A stretch of DNA of 64,000 bases, from positions 496,001 through 560,000 of the forward strand of contig NZ_CP045702.1 in assembly GCF_014216315.1 (NCBI RefSeq), read 5' to 3'. The stretch is from Streptomyces finlayi (GTDB lineage: Bacteria; Actinomycetota; Actinomycetes; Streptomycetales; Streptomycetaceae). Made by a program: the position numbers and the translations under genes. Below the pieces are notes generated by a model that was given only the letters and a program-made list of their open reading frames with translations, was not told the origin of the DNA and searched no databases. This document shows positions 58,548 to 64,000 of this stretch, one piece after another. Every line of letters starts with the position of its first letter. The stretch's first letter is position 1.

Positions 58548-59831
58548 TTGACCGACCACTCCAGGTCCGACATTTCCGACGCCTCCGCACACTTCGAGGC
58601 GTTCTTCTCCCTGCATCACGGCCTTCCCCGGCAGAGCCCGGGCTCCGATGCCACCACCCGGCGGCTGCTCGCCCTCGCGGGACCGCAGCCGCCCCGTCCG
58701 CGCGTCCTCGACCTGGGCTGCGGCCCCGGCCGGGCCGCCCTGCTGCTCGCGGCGGAGGCGGGCGCCGAGGTGACCGCCGTCGATCTGCACGAGCCCTTCC
58801 TCGACGAACTGCGCGAGGCCGCCCGGTCCCGGGGGCTCGGCGACCGTATCCGTACGGTCAGGGCCGACATGGCCGACCTCACGGGTCCCGATTTCCCCGA
58901 CGGATCGTTCGACCTGGTCTGGGCCGAGGGTTCCGCGTACGTCATCGGCTTCGACACCGCCCTGCGTGACTGGCAGCGCCTGCTCGCTCCGGGCGGCTCA
59001 CTGGTGATGACCGAGTGCGTCTGGACGACTGACGCGCCCACCGACGCGGCCCGCGCGTTCTGGGAGCGGCACGGTTCGCTGCGCCCGGTGACCGCGAACA
59101 CGGCGGCGGCGGTCGCGGGCGGGTACCACGTGCTCGGGTCGCTGGTGCAGCCCGAGAGTGACTGGGACGAGTACTACGTCCCGCTCGCCGGGCGCATGGG
59201 CACCGCCGATCCCTCGGCTCCCGGTATGGCGTGGGCGCTCGCGTCCACCCGTGAGGAGCTCGCCATGCGGCGCGAGCACGGCGCGGAGTACGGGTACGCC
59301 GGCTACGTACTGCGTCCCGCCGATCCTCGCTGGCCGGTCCGGCCGGAGACGGCGGCGGACCGGGGCGCCGTGCACGCCGTCAACGCGGCGGCGTTCCCGA
59401 CATCCCGGGAAGCCCGGCTCGTCGACGCCCTGCGGGACGACCCGGAGGCGTGGCTGCCGGGTCTCGCGTACGTCGCGGAGGCGCCGGACGGTTCCGTGGC
59501 GGCCTACGCCCTGCTGACCCGGTGCCGGGTCGGTGACACCCCCGCTCTCGCACTGGCCCCGGTGGCCACCTCGCCCGCGCACCAGCGGCAGGGCGCGGGC
59601 CGTGCGGTGGTGCGGGCGGTGCTGGACGCGGCCCGGCTGCGGGGCGAGCCGCTCGTCCTGGTCCTCGGGCACCCGGACTACTACCCGGAGTTCGGTTTCG
59701 TGCCCGCGTCGCGGTTCGGGATCCGGCCCGGGTTCGAGGTACCTGACGAGGCGATGATGGCGCTGGTGCTCGACGATTCCGTGCCGGTGCCGAGGGGCAT
59801 GATCCAGTACCCGGTGGCCTTCGGAGTCTGA
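58548..59831 (+). CDS. Class I SAM methyltransferase fused to a GNAT acetyltransferase
   Basis: A 427-residue two-domain enzyme. Residues ~40-190 form a Rossmann methyltransferase (RVLDLGCGPGRAALLLA, then AVDLHEPFLDEL; the acidic SAM ribose ligand is Asp). Residues ~270-425 form a GNAT domain, with the acetyl-CoA loop VATSPAHQRQGAGRAVVRA and the closing HPDYYPEFGFVPASRFGI. The family of the second half is related to YhbS-type N-acetyltransferases. The TTG start at 58548 (AAGGG 8 nt upstream) is the only sensible one. Substrates are unknown. Confidence 0.85.
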   Translation: MTDHSRSDISDASAHFEAFFSLHHGLPRQSPGSDATTRRLLALAGPQPPRPRVLDLGCGPGRAALLLAAEAGAEVTAVDLHEPFLDELREAARSRGLGDRIRTVRADMADLTGPDFPDGSFDLVWAEGSAYVIGFDTALRDWQRLLAPGGSLVMTECVWTTDAPTDAARAFWERHGSLRPVTANTAAAVAGGYHVLGSLVQPESDWDEYYVPLAGRMGTADPSAPGMAWALASTREELAMRREHGAEYGYAGYVLRPADPRWPVRPETAADRGAVHAVNAAAFPTSREARLVDALRDDPEAWLPGLAYVAEAPDGSVAAYALLTRCRVGDTPALALAPVATSPAHQRQGAGRAVVRAVLDAARLRGEPLVLVLGHPDYYPEFGFVPASRFGIRPGFEVPDEAMMALVLDDSVPVPRGMIQYPVAFGV

Positions 59832-59861
59832 GCCTCGTGTTCCGCTTCCGGCCGGGGCCGG

Positions 59862-59898
59862 GTCCCCCTGCCGCGCCACGACGGCGCGGCAGGGGGAC
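59862..59898. terminator. Terminator after the fusion gene
   Basis: A perfect 16-bp stem (GTCCCCCTGCCGCGCC, 59862-59877, pairing with 59883-59898) with a 5-nt loop, 31 nt past the stop. Confidence 0.85.
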
Positions 59899-59999
59899 AT
59901 GCCCGGAGCCGAAGTACTGACAAGCGGCTTTTGTGCGGCAGACTTGACCGGACTCCAGGGTCCGGCGCACGGGGCCGGGGACCAAAGCGAAGGATGGGT

Positions 60000-60593
60000 A
60001 TGCCGACCACACCAGCCACCGCGGCGCACAGTTCGCCGAACGGCACTGCACAAGCGATCATGCTCGAACTGGTCGACGAGAGCGGCACCACCATCGGCAC
60101 CGCGGAGAAGCTCGCCGCCCATCAGGCGCCGGGCCAGCTGCACCGGGCGTTCTCCGTGTTCCTCTTCGACGAGCAGGGGCGGCTGCTGCTCCAGCGCCGC
60201 GCGCTCGGCAAGTACCACTCCCCCGGCGTCTGGTCGAACACCTGCTGCGGTCACCCCTACCCCGGGGAGGCGCCCTTCGCCGCCGCCGCCCGGCGCACGT
60301 TCGAGGAACTGGGGGTCTCCCCCACACTGCTCGCCGAGGCGGGCACGGTGCGTTACAACCACCCGGACCCGGCTTCGGGACTGGTGGAGCAGGAGTTCAA
60401 TCATCTGTTCGTGGGCATGGCCCAGGACCGGCTGGAGCCGGACGCGGAAGAGGTCGGCGAAACGGCTTTCGTGACCGCGCGGGAGCTGGCGGAGCGACAC
60501 GCGCAGGCGCCGTTCTCGGCGTGGTTCACGACGGTGCTGGATGCCGCACGGCCGGCGATCAGAGAGCTGACGGGGCCGTCCGCGGGCTGGTGA
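60000..60593 (+). CDS. idi: Isopentenyl-diphosphate delta-isomerase (type I)
   Basis: A 197-residue Nudix-fold isomerase interconverting IPP and DMAPP. The catalytic Cys is in SNTCCGHPYPGE near 77 and the Glu in VEQEFNHLFVG near 135. The Nudix box is GEAPFAAAARRTFEELG. ATG 60000 follows GAAGG; ATG 59994 in the same frame adds two residues. With dxs at 38158 it provides isoprenoid units for hopanoids. In S. coelicolor I recall the idi gene near the hopanoid locus too. It is convergent with the ATP-binding gene. Confidence 0.93.
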   Translation: MPTTPATAAHSSPNGTAQAIMLELVDESGTTIGTAEKLAAHQAPGQLHRAFSVFLFDEQGRLLLQRRALGKYHSPGVWSNTCCGHPYPGEAPFAAAARRTFEELGVSPTLLAEAGTVRYNHPDPASGLVEQEFNHLFVGMAQDRLEPDAEEVGETAFVTARELAERHAQAPFSAWFTTVLDAARPAIRELTGPSAGW

Positions 60594-60614
60594 CGGTGCT
60601 CCTGTACGGGGCGG

Positions 60615-61070
60615 TCAGAACTGCGTCTTCAACGGCAGTGCCGCCCAGATGATCTTTCCGCCGCCTGCGGTGTGTTCCACGTCGCAGGTACCGCCCGCCT
60701 CGGCGGTGACCTCCCGGACCAGCAGCAGACCGCGGCCGCCCGTCTGGGCGGAGTCGGTCTCCAGGGCGATGGGGCGGTACGGATGGTTGTCCTCGACCGA
60801 CACTCTGATCCATTCGGCACCGATGGCCACCTCGACCGCGAGTTCGGGCGAGAGCAGCGCCGCGTGCTTCACCGCGTTGGTGACCAGTTCCGAGACGATC
60901 AGCAGCAGACCCTGGAAGATGTCGTCCTCGACGGGCACGCCCTGGCGGTTCACCAGGTCCCGGACGGCGTGCCGTGCCCGGGGCACCGAGACGTCCACCG
61001 CGGGGGCGGTGAAACACCATACCCCCTCGTACGACGCGGTATGGGCCGGGACACTCCCTGGGCTCTCCAT
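60615..61070 (-). CDS. HATPase domain protein (anti-sigma/RsbW-like)
   Basis: A 151-residue HATPase_c_2 protein of the anti-sigma factor/serine-kinase type. The N box is IVSELVTNAVKHAAL near 75, G1 is RVSVEDNHPYRP and G2 TGGRGLLLVREVT. Dozens of such small ATPases occur in Streptomyces; each may bind a sigma factor, anti-sigma antagonist or phosphorylated target. I chose ATG 61070 because the next upstream start would include a non-conserved segment. Its partner is not beside it. Confidence 0.85.
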   Translation of the reverse strand: MESPGSVPAHTASYEGVWCFTAPAVDVSVPRARHAVRDLVNRQGVPVEDDIFQGLLLIVSELVTNAVKHAALLSPELAVEVAIGAEWIRVSVEDNHPYRPIALETDSAQTGGRGLLLVREVTAEAGGTCDVEHTAGGGKIIWAALPLKTQF

Positions 61071-61206
61071 GATCCGGTACCCACTCTCGACTCGCACATC
61101 ACTGACTGTCGAGTAATGAGTGTTGGGAACCGTTTGGTACACACCATGCCACTGATCGCAAATAGTCACTTATCGACGACATTTGATCAGAATGAGTATG
61201 ACGGCG

Positions 61207-61869
61207 TCAGTTGTGGGACCTCTTCTGATGGCCTTCTGATGTCTTGCCCTTGCCCTCGGCGCCCTGTGTGCGCTCGGTGGGCTCGGTGGCCTTCCTCTCC
61301 GCCGCCATCTGATCCGAGACCAGCCCGACGACGCGCCGGCCGCCGACCCCGAAGGCGACCAGACCCAGGCCGTCGAACAGCAGCGCGAGCGAGAAGAAGG
61401 TACCCAGCACGTAGAGACTGCTGTGCGGCCAGTCGAAGAGCACGAGCAGCCCCAGGAGCAGACCGAAGGCGCCCTGGAGAAGCGTCCAGCCGAACTGCGG
61501 GCCCCGGACGACGACACTGCCCACCAGGCGGAACACACCGCCGGTGAGGAAGAGCAGTGCGGCGAACATGGTCAGCGCCTCCGCGGTGCCCTCCGGGTGA
61601 CGGATCACCACGACGCCGGCGGCGATGTTCAGCGCGGCGACCACCACACCGAGCCAGAAGAAACTCGTGCCCCTGGACTGGATCGCGTGGAGCAGTCCGA
61701 CCAGGCCGCCGATCAGCAGCAGCCAGCCGAAGAGCAGCATCGAGGTCAGAGTGGCCACGCCCGTGTAGACGAGACCCACCAGTCCGGCGACGACGAGCAG
61801 AATGCCGAGCAGGGTGAGCCAGCTGAAACTGCGGCTGAGCTTCTTGCCCTCGGCTGCGGGACCGGTCAT
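61207..61869 (-). CDS. HdeD-like (DUF308) membrane protein
   Basis: A 220-residue protein with six membrane helices in three tandem pairs (LLGILLVVAGLVGLVYTGV; LLLIGGLVGLLHAI; LLQGAFGLLLGLLVLFD). It belongs to the HdeD/DUF308 family, linked in enterobacteria to acid resistance. The C-terminal 35 residues are charged and disordered (TEPTERTQGAEGKGKTSEG). GAGGAG precedes ATG 61869. Function in Streptomyces is unknown. Confidence 0.88.
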   Translation of the reverse strand: MTGPAAEGKKLSRSFSWLTLLGILLVVAGLVGLVYTGVATLTSMLLFGWLLLIGGLVGLLHAIQSRGTSFFWLGVVVAALNIAAGVVVIRHPEGTAEALTMFAALLFLTGGVFRLVGSVVVRGPQFGWTLLQGAFGLLLGLLVLFDWPHSSLYVLGTFFSLALLFDGLGLVAFGVGGRRVVGLVSDQMAAERKATEPTERTQGAEGKGKTSEGHQKRSHN

Positions 61870-61949
61870 CAGCAGCTCCTCACCACGCGTGTCCGCTTCG
61901 CGACCCCTTCTTGATCATAGGTTCGAACGGTCCGGATAGCATCCGGCGC

Positions 61950-62747
61950 ATGGACCGTACGGATCAGCCCCGGCTGGAAGACACCGTGACTGACGGGATC
62001 GCCACCGTCGTCATCAGCAATCCGGCCAAGCGCAACGCGATGACGGCGGACATGTGGCAGGCGCTGCCCGTCCTGCTGGAGCGGCTGGCCGCCGACCGCG
62101 CGGTGCGGGCGCTCGTACTGACGGGCGCCGGTGACACGTTCTGCGCGGGCGCGGACATCTCCTCGCTCCGGTCCTCCGTCCAGGAACCGGGAGGCCACCC
62201 GCAGGCCCTCGCGGTGCGGGCCGAGGAGGCGCTCGCCGCCTTCCCCCGGCCGACGCTCGCCGCCGTGCGGGGGTTCTGCGTGGGCGGCGGCAGCCAGCTG
62301 GCGGCCGCCTGCGATCTCCGGTTCGCCGAGGAAGGCGCTTCCTTCGGTATCACCCCGGCCAGACTAGGCATCGTCTATCCCTCGTCGTCCACCCGGCGGC
62401 TGGTCTCGCTGGTGGGGCCCGCCACGGCGAAGTTCCTGCTGTTCTCGGGCGAGCTGATCGGTACGGAACGGGCGCTGCGCGCCGGGCTGGTCGACGAGGT
62501 CCTGCCGGCCGGTGAGCTCGGTGAGCGGGTCGATTCCTTCGTGCACCTCCTCGCTTCCCGCTCCCAGCTGACGCAGGCGGCGGCGAAGGAGTTCGCCTCG
62601 GGGCGCGAGGACCGGGACCCCTACTGGGCGGATCAGGCGCGCCGCAGCGGCGACACCGCCGAGGGCGTCGCCGCGTTCCTGGAGCGGCGGGCGCCCGTCT
62701 TCACCTGGACCACGGGGCCCGTGGACGGCGCGGCTACCGGAGGATGA
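61950..62747 (+). CDS. Enoyl-CoA hydratase/isomerase family protein
   Basis: A 265-residue crotonase-fold enzyme acting on acyl-CoA thioesters. The oxyanion-hole motifs are TFCAGADISSLRS near 65 and GFCVGGGSQLAAACDLRFA near 110. FGITPARLGIVYPSSSTRRL and the C-terminal LTQAAAKEFASG complete it. The first catalytic Glu of classical hydratases is not evident (GGGSQLAA, YPSSS), so an isomerase or other activity is possible. TAGCAT 7 nt before ATG 61950 suggests a leaderless message. The last 14 nt overlap the convergent DJ-1 gene. Confidence 0.9.
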   Translation: MDRTDQPRLEDTVTDGIATVVISNPAKRNAMTADMWQALPVLLERLAADRAVRALVLTGAGDTFCAGADISSLRSSVQEPGGHPQALAVRAEEALAAFPRPTLAAVRGFCVGGGSQLAAACDLRFAEEGASFGITPARLGIVYPSSSTRRLVSLVGPATAKFLLFSGELIGTERALRAGLVDEVLPAGELGERVDSFVHLLASRSQLTQAAAKEFASGREDRDPYWADQARRSGDTAEGVAAFLERRAPVFTWTTGPVDGAATGG

Positions 62748-63369
62748 AGCGGTTCTTCGTACGGAACTCCTCGACCAGGGCCGCCGGGGCCTTGGCCGGA
62801 GACCCGCAGTCGTACGGCGGCTGCGGGTCGTACTCCGTCAGGAGCTGCACCGCCCGCGCGTGTTCGTCACCCGCGATCCGGCCGACCAGGGTCAGGCCCA
62901 TGTCGATGCCGGACGAGACTCCCGCCGCCGTGACGTACTTGCCGTCGGTCACGACGCGTTCGGCGGTCGGCTCGACGCCGTAGGCCTTCAGGCTGTCGAG
63001 GGCGAGCCAGTGCGAGGTGGCGCGGCGTCCACTCAGCAGTCCGGCCGCTGCCAGCAGCAGCGAGCCGCTGCACACGGAGGTCGTCCAGGTGCTGGTGGCG
63101 TCGGCCGAGCGCAGCCAGCCGAGCAGCGCCTCGTTCTCCATCTGGTCACTCTGGCCGGGGCCACCGGGGACGACCAGAACGTCCGGGGACGGCACTTCGG
63201 CGAGCGTCCGGTCGGCGACGAGCGAGAGGCTCCCGCGGTCGTTGCGCACAGGACCGGTCCGCTCGGCGACGAAGACCGTCTCGGCGCCGGGGGTGCGGCA
63301 GAGCATTTCGTACGGGCCGACGGCGTCGAGTGCGGTGAAGCGGTCGAAGAGCAGGATGGCGATCTGCAT
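62734..63369 (-). CDS. DJ-1/PfpI-family protein (isonitrile hydratase-like)
   Basis: A 211-residue class I glutamine-amidotransferase-like protein. The nucleophile elbow is TSVCSGSLLLAAAGLL near 99, and the N-terminal acidic loop is FTALDAVGPYEMLCR near 12. It resembles isonitrile hydratase InhA and the sensory domain of GlxA. The gene is near the GlxA-like regulator (85 nt), from which its fold derives, and both may act in the same response. The ATG at 63369 has GAGAGGA upstream. The catalytic outcome is unknown. Confidence 0.9.
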   Translation of the reverse strand: MQIAILLFDRFTALDAVGPYEMLCRTPGAETVFVAERTGPVRNDRGSLSLVADRTLAEVPSPDVLVVPGGPGQSDQMENEALLGWLRSADATSTWTTSVCSGSLLLAAAGLLSGRRATSHWLALDSLKAYGVEPTAERVVTDGKYVTAAGVSSGIDMGLTLVGRIAGDEHARAVQLLTEYDPQPPYDCGSPAKAPAALVEEFRTKNRFILR

Positions 63370-63453
63370 GGCGGGTTCCTCTCGGGATGGTGGTGTCCGA
63401 CCGGCCTGGCTGGTTCCGTCCGGGCCGGCGGGGTCCGTCGTGTCGCCCCGCGG

Positions 63454-64000
63454 TCAGGGCGCGGCGTGGGACGGGCGGAAGCGGCGGCGGTATTCGGCGG
63501 GCGCGGTGCCGAGTGCCTTGACGAAGGCGCGGCGCATGGCCTCCGGCGTGCCGTAGCCGCTGGAGTGCGCGATCCGGGCGACCCCGTCCGTGGTGTCCTC
63601 CAGCAGCCGGCGGGCCTCTTCGAGACGTACGCGGTCGACGTAGCGACCCGGCGTCATCCCGGTCTCCGCCTGGAAGGCGCGGGCGAAGTGCCGGGGTGAG
63701 AGCCCGGCGCGGGCGGCGAGCGCCTCCACGGAGAGGTCGCCGGCGGGGTGCTCGGTGATCCAGTGCTGGATGTCCCGCAGAGGTTCGCGGCGGGCCGTCT
63801 GCGCGGTGAGCTGGGCGCTGAACTGGGCCTGGTTCCCGGGCCGTCGCAGGAACACGACAAGATGGCGGGCCACGGTGAGCGCCACCTCGCGGCCGTGGTC
63901 CTCCTCGACCAGGGCGAGCGCGAGATCGATGCCCGCCGTGACTCCGGCGGAGGTGGCCAGTGTCCCGTCACGTACGAAAATCGGGTCCGGGTCGACCTCC
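63454..64000 (-). CDS. GlxA-type AraC-family regulator, partial
   Basis: Only the C-terminal part (182 residues) is in the window; the gene continues past 64000. The DJ-1-like part ends with TLATSAGVTAGIDLALALVE, then the AraC helix-turn-helix pair: SVEALAARAGLSPRHFARAF near the middle and GVARIAHSSGYGTPEAMRRAF at the end. GlxA-type proteins couple a DJ-1 domain to AraC DNA binding. The stop is 84 nt before the DJ-1 gene start, so an operon is plausible. Confidence 0.9.
   Translation of the reverse strand, partial: EVDPDPIFVRDGTLATSAGVTAGIDLALALVEEDHGREVALTVARHLVVFLRRPGNQAQFSAQLTAQTARREPLRDIQHWITEHPAGDLSVEALAARAGLSPRHFARAFQAETGMTPGRYVDRVRLEEARRLLEDTTDGVARIAHSSGYGTPEAMRRAFVKALGTAPAEYRRRFRPSHAAP

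Overview
The window is a 64 kb piece of a Streptomyces-type actinomycete chromosome. This is inferred from the very high GC with GC-biased third codon positions, frequent GTG/TTG starts, 4-nt stop/start overlaps (ATGA, GTGA), probable leaderless promoters, a conservon (cvn) operon, a hopanoid cluster and many actinomycete-restricted families (DUF2510, DUF5941, DUF6126, DUF6745). No prophage, transposase gene or CRISPR array was seen. The only mobile-looking DNA is a short foldback element.

Layout. 1-7 kb is a catabolic region with three damaged genes: a glycerol-3-phosphate dehydrogenase-like gene with a suspected frameshift, an FGGY kinase, an APC permease split by an amber codon, a TauE-type exporter and a truncated DUF2264 gene. 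7-11 kb holds the lutABC L-lactate oxidation operon, with a GntR/FadR regulator and two identical operator palindromes. 11-16.5 kb holds a DUF2510 protein, a long-form gap gene, tRNA-Pro(GGG), a split transketolase and a YjbR protein. 16.8-20.9 kb is a conservon, cvnABCD plus a GAF protein. 21-26.8 kb holds an MBL hydrolase, a PPOX flavoprotein, an amino-acid dehydrogenase, a TetR regulator and two uncharacterised proteins.

27-32.2 kb is a tightly coupled STM4015-STM4014-STM4013-STM4012-STM4011 operon: an LRR protein, an ATP-grasp-like protein, an alkaline-phosphatase-fold hydrolase and two radical SAM enzymes. It ends in a foldback (MITE-like) element that supplies the stop codons of both flanking convergent genes. 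32-36 kb holds an SGNH hydrolase, a LysM/M23 peptidase behind a ydaO-type c-di-AMP riboswitch, and a tyrosine phosphatase.

35.8-48.5 kb is the hopanoid cluster on the minus strand: hpnC, hpnD, hpnE, polyprenyl synthase, shc, hpnG, hpnH, dxs and hpnO. An XRE-cupin regulator and a 57-aa DUF6126 membrane protein follow it. Together these genes make squalene from farnesyl-PP, cyclise it, add the adenosyl side chain and finish aminobacteriohopanetriol. dxs and a distant idi (60 kb) raise isoprenoid precursor supply; the ispG gene I recall in the S. coelicolor version is missing.

48.9-57.2 kb is a cluster for an exported phosphodiester-containing glycan or lipid: TagGH-like ABC transporter, GT2, two CDP-alcohol phosphotransferases, an archaeal-like glycerol-1-phosphate dehydrogenase, a sugar-nucleotidyltransferase-type enzyme and a divergent galE-like epimerase. 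57.3-64 kb holds a cation efflux protein, a methyltransferase-GNAT fusion, idi, an anti-sigma-type ATPase, an HdeD-like protein, an enoyl-CoA hydratase, a DJ-1 protein and a truncated GlxA-type regulator.

All assignments come from reading the sequence and from family knowledge. No database search was run.
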